Assembly (NCBI RefSeq): GCF_900112375.1
Contig: NZ_FOLS01000007.1
Coordinates: forward strand, 2,620-66,619
Length of the DNA: 64,000 nt
Direction: 5' to 3'
DNA from: Pseudomonas citronellolis
GTDB taxonomy: Bacteria; Pseudomonadota; Gammaproteobacteria; Pseudomonadales; Pseudomonadaceae
Shown: piece after piece, positions 30,113-38,487 of the stretch
Numbering within the stretch: the stretch's first letter is position 1
How the letters are laid out: each line of letters opens with the position of its first letter
Notes under the pieces: model-generated
Told to the model about the DNA's origin: nothing
Seen by the model: the letters and a program-made list of their open reading frames with translations, nothing else
Database searches by the model: none
Made by a program: the position numbers and the translations under genes

Positions 30113-31156
30113 TCAGGAAGGCTGCGTCTGCTTTTTCAGGTGGCCGAAGCTGGACGGCTTGCGCGCCCGCTCCGGCAGTTTCAGCTCGCCGTCGGCCACC
30201 TTGCGGCGCAGGTAGCTGTAGGTCTGCAATGCCTGGCTCCACATGTGCTCGCCGATGGCGATGGTTTCGTAGCCCTGGCCGCCGTCGTCGAACTGCGGTA
30301 GCGGGCGGATCTGCGTGTGGTAGTCGCAGGCGTAGAACAGCGGGAAGGAGTAGCGCTCCTCGCGCACCGTGCGCACGCGATGGGCGGTGGCGACGAAGGC
30401 GCCGTTGCTCATCACCTCCAGCATGTCGCCGATGTTCACCACGAAAGCGCCCGGCACCGGCGGCGCGTCGATCCACTGGCCGTCCTCGTTCATCACTTCC
30501 AGGCCCGGCTCGGTGGCGTGGAGGATGGTGAAGCACTCGTAGTCGGTGTGCGCGCCTATGCCCGGGGCGTCCTGGGCCTGCCCGTCGAACGGGTAGTGGA
30601 TCAGCCGCAGCTTGGACGGCGGGCGGCTCACCAGCGGGTCGAAGTAGCCCTCCTCCAGGCCCAGGGCCAGGGCGAAGCCGTCGAACAGCTTGCGGCCGAG
30701 GGCGAACACCGCCTGGTAGTAGGCGCTGACCCGCGCCTGGAAGCCGGGCACCTCGGGCCAGCGGTTGGGCCCCAGTAGCGGCGTGCCGGCCAGCACCAGC
30801 GGGTCGTCGGCAGGCACTTCGAAACCGACGTCGAAGGCTTCCTTGTGGTCCGGCTTGCCCTTGGAATAGACCTCCTCGCCTTCCGGGACGAAGCCCTTGT
30901 GGCTTTCCGAGGCGCCGATGTAGTGGCGCATCTTGGCTTCCAGCGGCTGGGCGAAGTAGTCCCGCGCGGCGGCCTGCAGGCCCTCGATGAGCTCCGGGTC
31001 CAGGCCGTGGTTGCGGATGTACAGGAAGCCCACCTCGCGGGCCGCCTTGCCCAGTTCGGCGGCCACCGCCCGGCGGTCCTCCAGCCTGGCGCTGAACAGC
31101 CCGGCGATGTCGACGACGGGGATGGATTGGAAGGCCTTGCTTGCATGCTCCTGCAT
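30113..31156 (-). CDS. Isopenicillin-N-synthase-family Fe(II)/2-oxoglutarate oxygenase
   Basis: This 347-residue enzyme has the N-terminal DIOX_N region ([24 protein letters not shown]) and the 2OG-Fe(II) jelly roll. The facial triad is visible as His203 and Asp205 in GAHTDYECF and His259 in ATAHRV, with Arg268-Tyr-Ser270 as the 2-oxoglutarate-binding RxS motif. Bacterial members oxidise small acids, amino acids or natural products. It is the second gene of an operon whose other members are a TIM-barrel protein and an ABC importer, so the substrate is probably what the importer brings in. It does not match EFE specifically. Confidence 0.9.
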   Translation of the reverse strand: MQEHASKAFQSIPVVDIAGLFSARLEDRRAVAAELGKAAREVGFLYIRNHGLDPELIEGLQAAARDYFAQPLEAKMRHYIGASESHKGFVPEGEEVYSKGKPDHKEAFDVGFEVPADDPLVLAGTPLLGPNRWPEVPGFQARVSAYYQAVFALGRKLFDGFALALGLEEGYFDPLVSRPPSKLRLIHYPFDGQAQDAPGIGAHTDYECFTILHATEPGLEVMNEDGQWIDAPPVPGAFVVNIGDMLEVMSNGAFVATAHRVRTVREERYSFPLFYACDYHTQIRPLPQFDDGGQGYETIAIGEHMWSQALQTYSYLRRKVADGELKLPERARKPSSFGHLKKQTQPS

Positions 31157-31171
31157 GGGTCGTGCTCCGGC

Positions 31172-32014
31172 TCAGGATTCGAGGAAGGTCTGGAAATGGC
31201 GGCGTTCTTCCGTGGCCATCCAGCGGTTGAGGTCCCACAGGTCGGCGATCGGCGCCCCGGTGAAGGGAAGCCGATGCAAATAGCCGTCCGGGCCGAACTC
31301 CGGGGTCAGGGTGGTCACCTGCAGGCCGCGCGCCTGCTGGGCGCGCCACACGGCTTCCCAGTGGCGCTGGTGGAACGCCAGCGCGGCGGCGTATTCCGGC
31401 GCGCCCGGGTGCGGCACCTGCGGGCCCTGGTCGTAGCCGACGCGTGCCTGGATGTGGTGCACGCGCTCGACGAAGGGGCCGAGGTCATCGGCCGCGTCGT
31501 CCAGCAGGCGCTCGCAGACCACCACCCAGTGGCTGATGTCGCTGGTGAAGCGCAGCCCGGGCACCTGGCGGATCAGCTCCAGGGTCACCCAGGGGCTGTA
31601 CAGCGAGCGGGCCCGGTGGATTTCGAAGCAGCAGGTCAGCGCCTGGCCGGCGGCCAGTTCCAGGGCGCGGCCGAAGAAGTCCACCTGCGCCGCCAGCGGC
31701 CAGCGGTCGTTGCCGCCGAGCACGTTGACGAAGCGCGGCGCCAGCTCCGCGGCCAGGCCCAGCTTGCGCTGCAGGTCGTCGAGGTGGACCTGCGGCGTGG
31801 CCGCCTGGTCGGGCAGCACGTCGTGGGCGGTGAACAGGGTGCAGATGTAGGGCACGCCCTCCTCCGCCAGCAGCCGCGCGTAGTCGGCGCGCACGGCGGG
31901 GTCGAGCGGCAGGCGCGCCTCCAGGCCGTCGAAACCGGCCTCGCGCAGTTCGGCGATGGCCTGCGGCCAACCATGGGCGTAGCCCCACAGGGTGCGGAAG
32001 ATATCGAGTCGCAT
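31172..32014 (-). CDS. Sugar phosphate isomerase/epimerase-like TIM-barrel protein
   Basis: This 280-residue protein has the xylose-isomerase-like TIM-barrel fold (AP-endonuclease family 2). Likely metal ligands appear in order: Glu in CCFEIHRA, Asp in FTSDISHW, His in HHIQARVG and Glu in TLTPEFGPDG. The ATG at 32014 follows GGAG. It heads the operon isomerase, oxygenase, binding protein, fused transporter. The family includes isomerases, epimerases and dehydratases, so the reaction is not known. Nothing in the sequence indicates a phosphosugar substrate. Confidence 0.88.
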   Translation of the reverse strand: MRLDIFRTLWGYAHGWPQAIAELREAGFDGLEARLPLDPAVRADYARLLAEEGVPYICTLFTAHDVLPDQAATPQVHLDDLQRKLGLAAELAPRFVNVLGGNDRWPLAAQVDFFGRALELAAGQALTCCFEIHRARSLYSPWVTLELIRQVPGLRFTSDISHWVVVCERLLDDAADDLGPFVERVHHIQARVGYDQGPQVPHPGAPEYAAALAFHQRHWEAVWRAQQARGLQVTTLTPEFGPDGYLHRLPFTGAPIADLWDLNRWMATEERRHFQTFLES

Positions 32015-32671
32015 GGACGAACTCCGGGCAGGATGAGCCGCGCCGTCGGGCACGGCGAAAGGCGAGCCGCGTCTTAGCGCGACAGGACGGAATTCAGGGG
32101 TATGGAGACGGTTGCCGGTCCAGGGAGTGGCGGCGAAGCGGGGAAGCGGGAAAAGCGCGCAAGCATGGACACGGTGGTATTCCTCTGACAGACCGGCAGC
32201 ATTGACGGGCTGGTGCCCGCCGATTGTTGTTGTGCGCCTGGCCTGGGGCCGGGCGTGCTTGGGCAGTAAGGAACAGCGCGGCGCGCGGATGTTGTGGGGG
32301 CTCCGCTGCGCCGGCGCCAGGGCTGGCCTGGCGTCGGTGCAGTTGTCGCAGGTAGGGGGCGGGGGAAAAATAGCGGCGGGCAAATAATCAGTTCAGAGAT
32401 TCGTGAACTATCGGAGGGGCGGGTTCGCGAACAGGCTGCTCCTGTAAGAACGGCTAACCCCTTTTCTGGTGCGGGAAGGTTGCCAGGACGCTCAAAAGTG
32501 CGATCCGCTCACGCTGGCGAGGCATGAATAAAGGGTTACAAATTTCTCTTGCATCCTATCCATGCGAGCTAGAGGGGAAGCGCGCAAGAAGTTGCGCACT
32601 TTAGCTTTGTTACTTTCGCACTCCCTATATTTGCGCACGAAAGTGCGCTCGCCCCACAGGAAGGATGTGTC
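32015..32671. other. Non-coding region at the left edge of the PAAR island
   Basis: No gene is supported. Base composition shifts from GC-rich (to about 32350) to clearly more AT-rich (32370-32650), marking the border of the island. A degenerate REP-like piece (GGTTCGCGAACAGGCTGCTCCTG) lies near 32422-32445. The region should hold the promoter of the isomerase operon (minus strand) and that of the PAAR genes (plus strand), but no convincing -35/-10 pair was identified. Confidence 0.6.
32594..32648. promoter_or_regulatory. Nested inverted repeats upstream of the split PAAR gene
   Basis: GCGCACTTT at 32594-32602 is the exact complement of AAAGTGCGC at 32640-32648. The right part also forms a compact hairpin by itself, GCGCAC-GAAA-GTGCGC (32633-32648), with a GNRA-type loop that ends seven bases before the AGGAAGGA ribosome site. 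Two alternative pairings are therefore possible in the leader. This could be an operator or an RNA element affecting translation of the PAAR gene; the function is an inference. Confidence 0.4.
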
Positions 32672-33078
32672 GTGAATTACACCGTAGAGGAAGCACAACG
32701 CCTGGTTTCCGAGTCCATGGCGAAGCTCGCCGCACGGCCCGTGAAGGCCACCTATGACCTTGCCACGCTGGGAGCCCGTACCCGTTTGGGCGGTGAGTCG
32801 CTACGGCCAGCACCAGCGTGAAAATCCATGGCTACCCGATTGCCTGCGTGGGCGACCTGGTGCGCTATCCGGACAACAGCGAAAGCAGGATCGTCTCCGG
32901 TGCCGGTGCGGCGCTCTCTCACAACGGCCAACCGATGGCCATCGTGGGTAGCGCCACCGACAACGGCGACACCATCGTCAGCAGCTTGCAAAGCTCCGGG
33001 CAGATTCGCGAATACGCCGACGATAACGGCATCCCCGGCCTGCTTCAGCCGGACTACCAGGCTGTAAAGCCCGACTAG
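32672..33078 (+). pseudogene. PAAR-domain T6SS spike-tip protein split by a one-base frameshift
   Basis: Two frames together make one PAAR protein of about 135 residues. The first (32672-32821, GTG start after AGGAAGGA) encodes MNYTVEEAQR.. and ends its useful part at GARTRLGGE. The second frame continues V-A-T-A-S-T-S-VKIHGYPIACVGD from 32797 and ends at 33078. The join is GGTGAG|TCGCT: one extra G would restore GGT GAG GTC GCT. The combined sequence has the expected PAAR layout (GARTRLGGEV, IACVGDLVRYP, AALSHNGQPMAIVGSATDNGDTI). Downstream reinitiation at the GTG at 32818, which overlaps the TGA, would give only an 86-residue fragment. A sequencing error or programmed -1 shift are alternatives. 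Confidence 0.75.
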
Positions 33079-33125
33079 CCGACAGCGTTTCGCCCTCCAT
33101 CTCTGGCTATCGCAAGGAATCGCAC

Positions 33126-33644
33126 ATGAGTGGGAAACCCGCAGCCCGCGTCACCGATCCAACGGCCTGTCCACTACCAGGCCACGGCACCAACCCCATC
33201 GTCAGCGGCTCGCCTGACGTTATCTTCGACGGCCTGTCCGCGGCGCGACAAGGCGATGTCACCGCCTGCGGCAGCCCGATCGTCTCCGGCGTTTCATCGA
33301 GCGTGTTCATCAATGGCCAGCCCGCCGCCACACTGGGCAGCCTGGGTGCGCACGGCAACGTCATCATCGGAGGCTCGGGCACCGTCATCATCGGCGATAC
33401 GTTCACCCCCGCGCCGGTTACTCCCGTGGCGCCGTTCCCTGGCAGCACCGCGCCGTACTCCGGGCGCTTTCAGCTGATCGACCAGGAAACGGGCAAGCCC
33501 GTCGCCGGCCGCAGGGTCAAGCTCTGGTCCAGCACCGGCTGGTCCGCCATCGACACCACGGATGCCGAAGGCATGACGTCATGGGTCAGGCACGAGACGG
33601 CGGAAAACATCTACATCGACCTGCTGCCAGGGGGGGAAGCATGA
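33126..33644 (+). CDS. PAAR-domain protein with C-terminal beta extension
   Basis: This 172-residue protein starts with an intact PAAR domain (about residues 1-92: KPAARVTDPTACP, ARQGDVTACGSPIVSG, VFINGQPAATLGS, GNVIIGGSGTVIIGD). Such domains sharpen the VgrG spike of type VI secretion systems and carry effectors. A Pro-rich linker leads to a C-terminal transthyretin-like extension (RFQLIDQETGKPVAGRRVKL, GMTSWV), a common adaptor module for toxin loading. Its stop overlaps the start of the nuclease gene (ATGA), indicating coupled expression. It may replace or complement the frameshifted PAAR protein just upstream. Confidence 0.9.
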   Translation: MSGKPAARVTDPTACPLPGHGTNPIVSGSPDVIFDGLSAARQGDVTACGSPIVSGVSSSVFINGQPAATLGSLGAHGNVIIGGSGTVIIGDTFTPAPVTPVAPFPGSTAPYSGRFQLIDQETGKPVAGRRVKLWSSTGWSAIDTTDAEGMTSWVRHETAENIYIDLLPGGEA

Positions 33645-34342
33645 GCGATCAGCCCAGCCTCGCCCAGGGCGGCATGAGCCCGGAAGGCCAGAACAATCCG
33701 CTGAACATCCTGGAACCCAAACTCGCCCCGCAGGACAAGAAGGTATTGTGCTCGGCGATCTGCTATTGCAGCAGCACGCCCAACGTCAGCCAGGATGGCA
33801 AGAACCTCAAGCAGGCCTGCGTGGCCCAGCGCCTGGGCGAGTTGGACGAAATCCTGCAAGGCCGTAGCCCGTACAAGCCCGAGGTCAGTTACGACATGAC
33901 CAAGAACCCGCCGCAGCCGATTCTCGACAGTCAGACGGGCACCGGCGCACACGGCTGGATACCGGGCTGGATCAGCAAGTACTGGAATGAAGACCCGGAG
34001 CATCCGCCATTCAAGCCGGGCAAAGGCATGATTCGCCGGCCCGATGTGGTGATCGTCAATGATCCGAAAAAGCCACCAACCCAGGACAATATCAAGCAGG
34101 TGGTGGAGATGAAGTTTCCGCCTGATCTGCATAACAAGGAGCAGGCGCAGGACTATGGAAAGATTGCAGGTGACGAGAACAAGGTTATTGAGATGCAATC
34201 TACCGATTGCGACTGCAGCCAGGAAAATCAGCAGTCCAAAGTGCCAGTGAAGCAGTTGGGATGGGCCGCGGCTATCGCCAGCGGTGTGATGTTTATCCTG
34301 ACCCGTGGCCGCTCCCCTCGACCAATGATCCCAGCCCACTGA
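33641..34342 (+). CDS. VRR-NUC-type nuclease, probable T6SS effector
   Basis: The 233-residue product contains a PD-(D/E)xK nuclease core of the VRR-NUC type: Arg132-Arg133-Pro134-Asp135 in IRRPDVVIV, Glu156-Met-Lys158 in VVEMKFPPD, and Gln168..Tyr172 in KEQAQDYGKI. The N-terminal 110 residues contain clustered cysteines (C37, C41, C43, C60). A hydrophobic stretch lies at 207-220 and the end is basic. It is coupled to the PAAR gene upstream and followed by a DUF3396 immunity gene, matching the layout of T6SS VRR-NUC effectors such as the TseV group. Delivery as a DNase toxin is inferred; no VgrG or T6SS core gene lies in the window. Composition is less GC-rich than neighbours. Confidence 0.82.
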   Translation: MSDQPSLAQGGMSPEGQNNPLNILEPKLAPQDKKVLCSAICYCSSTPNVSQDGKNLKQACVAQRLGELDEILQGRSPYKPEVSYDMTKNPPQPILDSQTGTGAHGWIPGWISKYWNEDPEHPPFKPGKGMIRRPDVVIVNDPKKPPTQDNIKQVVEMKFPPDLHNKEQAQDYGKIAGDENKVIEMQSTDCDCSQENQQSKVPVKQLGWAAAIASGVMFILTRGRSPRPMIPAH

Positions 34343-34357
34343 TTCGGAGAAAATCTC

Positions 34358-35443
34358 ATGGAACCGGAATTCAATCTGGCCGAGGAGTTGGCCAAGAACT
34401 CTCACCTGTTGGAAATTCCCGGCAATCTGCTGATGAAAGGCGGCCCCGAGGACTATATCGGCGCCGTGCTCTGCCTGCGCGGCACTCTCTATTTCAAGGA
34501 GGCCCATACCCCTCTGGTACGCGAAGCGCTGTGCCAGTGCTTCGACGAGTTCAAGCGACTGGCTGAGCCCCACCTGACCTGGCTCTGGCGCGAGGAACCC
34601 CCGCAGGGAAAACCACTGACCGCTTACGCTGACACCAAGTCGCTGCGCGAGATGATGGGGGTAATGGATGAAGACGACCATCTCAGCTTCTGCTACACCA
34701 GCGGCAAGCAATCTCGAGATGCCAGCGCCTGGCTCTTCGATGTTTTTGGCATGCGAGGCTGGAAGGCGAAGATGGGAGACGATCTAAGCGTCCTGGAGTT
34801 CTCCGTGCCGCTGCTGTACCAAGAGCAGAATCCGCTGAATTTCCTGCGCCTGTTCCTCGACTTCGCACGCCGACTAGCTCCGGAGCAAGGCTATGCCGGA
34901 CATGCCTACAATCTGTCACCGACCAGCCGGGACCGCAACGAACCCACCGAAGCCTTTATGGCTGCGCGCATGCCAGGGCTTGATGCCGGTACAGCCGGTT
35001 TGCTGGCTAACCGCCCGAAATTCAAACATACCAAGATCAAAACCGTCAGTTGGCTGACCTTGCTCGATCAGCAACGCCTGGACCTGGCCGGCGGCCTGGA
35101 GGCTTTGCGTTCGCAATTACCACCCAGTCATTTCGCTTTCTACGACTACGATGGCGGCGTAGTGATCCAGGCCGGTGCCTATCCGTCAGGGGGCGACGGT
35201 GACGACCCGAAGCCGGCCGCCTACGTGCTGCTCAACCATATGCTCAAGGGTATCCGCTACGATACCGTCGGTTCGCTGCACGGCGGTTCGCACGACGGCG
35301 AACTACGCCTGGTCGGCTGGTCCGCCGATCAGTGGCTCAAGCGCCTGGATGTCGAGGACAGCGAGATACCCGCCTGGCGCGCCAAGTTGCTGGCCAACGA
35401 ACCTACTCTGAGCGCAGCCAACACCCTGGAAGAACGCTTATAG
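34358..35443 (+). CDS. DUF3396 type VI immunity family protein
   Basis: This 361-residue cytoplasmic protein resembles the DUF3396 / type VI immunity family, whose members protect against nuclease effectors carried by PAAR proteins. Visible blocks are FCYTSGKQSRDASAWLFDVFG, SVLEFSVPLLY and AFYDYDGGVVIQAGAYPSGGD. A GGAGAAA site precedes the ATG and the gap to the nuclease gene is only 15 bases. It should neutralise the preceding VRR-NUC protein, which is an inference from position and family. Confidence 0.85.
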   Translation: MEPEFNLAEELAKNSHLLEIPGNLLMKGGPEDYIGAVLCLRGTLYFKEAHTPLVREALCQCFDEFKRLAEPHLTWLWREEPPQGKPLTAYADTKSLREMMGVMDEDDHLSFCYTSGKQSRDASAWLFDVFGMRGWKAKMGDDLSVLEFSVPLLYQEQNPLNFLRLFLDFARRLAPEQGYAGHAYNLSPTSRDRNEPTEAFMAARMPGLDAGTAGLLANRPKFKHTKIKTVSWLTLLDQQRLDLAGGLEALRSQLPPSHFAFYDYDGGVVIQAGAYPSGGDGDDPKPAAYVLLNHMLKGIRYDTVGSLHGGSHDGELRLVGWSADQWLKRLDVEDSEIPAWRAKLLANEPTLSAANTLEERL

Positions 35444-35530
35444 CCCGGGATGCGGCCTGAAGTCCGGGGAGGACGCACTTAGCTTCCCGGCCAATCCAAG
35501 TGCAGGAAATCGCCACCCTGACTACGCCAA

Positions 35531-36448
35531 TCACCCCATCCCCTGCTCGTACACCGCCAGGTGCACGAAGGCCGCCTGCAGCAGGGGCAGGTCCAGGCCA
35601 GCTGCCTGGCCGCGGCCCAGCAGGTCGCCGATGATCTGCTCGGCCTCCACCGGGCGGCCGCCGACCAGGTCGCGGTACATCGACGAGGTCTGCGGCGAGC
35701 CGTGCAGGGTCAGTTGCCGGCGCGCTTCGGCGAGGAAGGCTTCGCGCGGTTCCAGGCCCACCGCGCGGACCACCGCCACCACCTCGTCCAGCAGGCGGTT
35801 GACGAAGGCCTCGCCCTGGGGCGCGGCGACCACCGAGCCGACGTTGCCGCGCATCAGGCAGGTGATGCCGCCCAGGGCGGCCAGCAGCACCCACTTCTCC
35901 CACATCTCGCGGTGGATATCGGGGCTCAGGCGGGCGTCGAAGCCGGCGTCCTGCAGCAGTGCGTCCAGGCGCAGGATGCGCTCGCTGCGGGCGCCGTCCA
36001 TTTCGCCGTAGGAGAGTTCGTTGAGGGTGCCGTACTGGACGATGCGGCCGCGCTCGTCCAGGGTGCTGGCGATCTTGCACACGCCGCCCAGCAGCGGCCC
36101 GCGGCCGAAGTGATCGACGATGGCGTCGACCTGGTGCATGCCGTTGAGCACCGGCAGGATCATCGTGCCCGGCCCCACCGCCGGGGCGATGTCGCGCAGC
36201 GCCGCCTCCAGGGCGTAGGCCTTCACCGTCAGCAGGATGAGGTCGTAGGGCCCGTCCAGGTGCTCGGCGCCGACCAGTTGCGGCGTCAGCACGAAATCGC
36301 CGTGGGGGCTGAGCACCTGCAGGCCTTCCTGCTGCAACTGGTGCGCCCGCCCGGCGCGCACCAGGAAGGTCACGTCGCGCCCGGCCCGGGCCAGGCTCGC
36401 GCCGAAGAACCCACCCGTGGAACCCGCCCCGACCACCAGAATGCGCAT
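35531..36448 (-). CDS. Ketopantoate reductase (PanE/ApbA) family protein
   Basis: This 305-residue NADPH-dependent reductase has the N-terminal Rossmann motif GAGSTGGFFG, followed by LLTVKAYALE (conserved catalytic Lys) and PVLNGMHQ. The helical C-terminal domain has REMWEKWVLLAALGG (Lys for substrate) and SSMYRDLVGGRPVEAEQIIGDLL, the ketopantoate-binding signature. True PanE reduces 2-dehydropantoate for pantothenate synthesis; many pseudomonads carry several paralogues, so a different 2-keto acid is possible. A GAGGAGGG site supports the start. It lies 81 bases after the ABC permease on the same strand and could be the last gene of that operon. Confidence 0.88.
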   Translation of the reverse strand: MRILVVGAGSTGGFFGASLARAGRDVTFLVRAGRAHQLQQEGLQVLSPHGDFVLTPQLVGAEHLDGPYDLILLTVKAYALEAALRDIAPAVGPGTMILPVLNGMHQVDAIVDHFGRGPLLGGVCKIASTLDERGRIVQYGTLNELSYGEMDGARSERILRLDALLQDAGFDARLSPDIHREMWEKWVLLAALGGITCLMRGNVGSVVAAPQGEAFVNRLLDEVVAVVRAVGLEPREAFLAEARRQLTLHGSPQTSSMYRDLVGGRPVEAEQIIGDLLGRGQAAGLDLPLLQAAFVHLAVYEQGMG

Positions 36449-36529
36449 GGCCCACCCTCCTCGGCTGCCCGGCACGATGGCGCCGGCTCATTGCCTGTAT
36501 ATAGACGCAGTGCCGGGAAAATGCATGGC

Positions 36530-37291
36530 CTAGCCCGCCCGCCGGCGGTACAGGCTGCGCGCCAGGGCGTCGAGGGCGAAGCCCAGGGCGCCGATCAGCA
36601 GGACCATGGCCATCAGTTCCGAGTAGGCCAGGCGGTCGCGGGTGTCGAGGATGTAGTAGCCCAGCCCGGCGCTGACGCCGAGCATCTCGCAGGGCACCAG
36701 GACGATCCAGAGGATACCGATGGCCAGGCGCACGCCGGTCAGCACGTGGCCGAGCACGCCGGGCAGGATCACCTTGCGCAGCGTCTCCCAGGGCGTGGCG
36801 CTGAGGCTGCGGGAGAGCTGCAGCCAGCGCGGGTCGAGCTGGCGCACGCCGGCGGCGGTGTTGAGCAGGATCGGCCAGACTGCGGCGAAGGCCAGCAGGA
36901 AGTAGATCGGCTGGTCGCCCACGCCCATCAGCATCACCGCGATGGGCATCCACGACAGCGGCGAGATCATCCGCAGGAACTGGAAGGCCGGCGTGGTGGC
37001 CGCCTCCAAATTGCGCGAGGCGCCCACCAGCAGGCCCAGGGGCACGCCCACCGCCAGCGCCAGGAGCAGGCCGAGCAGCACGCGCCTGAGGCTCACCAGC
37101 ACGTGCTGGTACAGCTCCGCGCGGCCCAGCAGCTCGCCCAGGCTGGCCAGGGTGGCCTGGGGCGAGAACAGCTGCCCCAGGCCGTCGCCGCCGAACAGGC
37201 GCACGCCGCTCCACCACAGGCCGAGCAGCGCCAGCAGCCCAGCCAGGCCCAGCAGCCAGTGGCGACGGCCGGAGAGTGCCGGCGCCGTCAC
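36530..37291 (-). CDS. ABC transporter permease (SsuC/NrtB/TauC type)
   Basis: This 253-residue permease of the taurine/nitrate/sulfonate type has six hydrophobic segments and the EAA loop LSRSLSATPWETLRKVILPGVLGHVLTG (read as two halves). It starts at GTG 37291, which overlaps the stop of the binding-protein gene (GTGA). It partners with the ATPase and Tat-exported binding protein encoded directly upstream. The substrate class is an anion such as a sulfonate, sulfate ester or nitrate analogue. Confidence 0.9.
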   Translation of the reverse strand: MTAPALSGRRHWLLGLAGLLALLGLWWSGVRLFGGDGLGQLFSPQATLASLGELLGRAELYQHVLVSLRRVLLGLLLALAVGVPLGLLVGASRNLEAATTPAFQFLRMISPLSWMPIAVMLMGVGDQPIYFLLAFAAVWPILLNTAAGVRQLDPRWLQLSRSLSATPWETLRKVILPGVLGHVLTGVRLAIGILWIVLVPCEMLGVSAGLGYYILDTRDRLAYSELMAMVLLIGALGFALDALARSLYRRRAG

Positions 37292-38487
37292 GTGGTGATC
37301 TCCTCGCTGCGCGCGAAGCCCTCGGGCAGGCCGAAGGCGCCGAGGCCGCCGACCTGGGCCAGGGCGTTGCGCACGAAGCGGTCGTCCACCAGGTCCTGCG
37401 CGGTGTGCGCCGGGTCCAGCGCGGCGAGGAAGCCCTTGTCGCCCTGGATCAGGGTGTCCTTCAGGCGCCTGACCAGTTCCTCGGTGTAGCTGGGGAACGG
37501 GTACGGCTGGAAGTCGATGCGCTCCTCGTGCCAGTCGGCATGGCGGATGGCGCCGTCGGCCAGGTACTTCTCGCGCTCGCCGGGCGCCGGTGCCAGCACC
37601 CTGCCGAGCACTTCCGGCGCGTGCGGGGTGTAGCGGTTGGCGCCGTCCTTGGACAGCAGCTTCGCCGCCTCGGCGCGGTTGTCGCGGGTCCACAGCTGGG
37701 CCTTGACGATGGCGTTGACCACCTTCTGCGACCACTCCGGGCGGCCGTTCAGGTCGTGCTCGTGCATGAACACCACGCAGCAGGCGTGGTTGCGCCAGAC
37801 GTCGCCGGTGAAGCGCTGGATGCGCCCGACCTTGAGGTTCTCCGCCAGGGCGTTGAACGGCTCGGCGACTATGTAGCCGGCGATGCGCCCGCTGGCCAGG
37901 GCCGGCGGCATGTCCGAGGGCGGCAGCACCACCAGGTTGACCTCGTTGGCAGCCAGTGCCGCGTCGGCCGGCTTGCTCACCGCCGCCAGGCCGTTGTCGC
38001 GCAGCAACTGCTGCAGCACCACGTTGTGGATCGAGTACCAGAACGGGATGGCCAGGGTGCGCCCGCCCAGCTGCTTCACCTCGGTCACGTCCGGCGCCAC
38101 GGTCAGGCCGGAGCCGCCGACGTGGTTCCAGGCCACCACCTTGGCCGGCACCTTGCTGCCGTAGCGGGCCCAGACGGTCATTGGCGACAGCAGGTGGATG
38201 ACGTTGACCTGGCCGGAAATGAAGGCCTCGATCACCTGCGCCCAACTGCGCAGCAGCACCGGGCGCTCGGCCTTGATGCCCTCGGCCTCGAACAGGCCGT
38301 TGGCGTGGGCCACCAGCAGCGGCGTGGCGTCGGTGATCGGCAGGTAGCCGATGCGCACCGGGGCGTCCGGTTCGGCGGCGGCGCGGGCGCGCAGGCTGGT
38401 CAGCAGCGGCAGCGCGCCGGCCGCGGAGAGCAGCGCGCCGAGTTTGAGAATGTCACGTCGAGAATGAGTGGGATCGTCCAGGCACAT
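37288..38487 (-). CDS. Tat-exported ABC substrate-binding protein (NrtA/CmpA/SsuA type)
   Basis: This 399-residue binding protein begins with a twin-arginine signal (Ser9-Arg10-Arg11-Asp-Ile-Leu-Lys, then a moderately hydrophobic stretch to ARA-AA near residue 37), so export folded through Tat is likely. The mature domain opens with VRIGYLPITDATPLLVAHA, and the length of about 400 residues fits the NrtA/CmpA branch rather than the shorter SsuA. The ATG follows GGAGG. The gene overlaps the ATPase 3' end by 35 bases. The ligand is unknown; sulfonates, nitrate-like anions or esters are typical of the branch. Confidence 0.9.
   Translation of the reverse strand: MCLDDPTHSRRDILKLGALLSAAGALPLLTSLRARAAAEPDAPVRIGYLPITDATPLLVAHANGLFEAEGIKAERPVLLRSWAQVIEAFISGQVNVIHLLSPMTVWARYGSKVPAKVVAWNHVGGSGLTVAPDVTEVKQLGGRTLAIPFWYSIHNVVLQQLLRDNGLAAVSKPADAALAANEVNLVVLPPSDMPPALASGRIAGYIVAEPFNALAENLKVGRIQRFTGDVWRNHACCVVFMHEHDLNGRPEWSQKVVNAIVKAQLWTRDNRAEAAKLLSKDGANRYTPHAPEVLGRVLAPAPGEREKYLADGAIRHADWHEERIDFQPYPFPSYTEELVRRLKDTLIQGDKGFLAALDPAHTAQDLVDDRFVRNALAQVGGLGAFGLPEGFARSEEITT

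Noticed and set aside
32112-32387. A 91-codon gene on the plus strand in the gap before the PAAR island
   Set aside because: No ribosome site, no recognisable protein, and composition without coding pattern.
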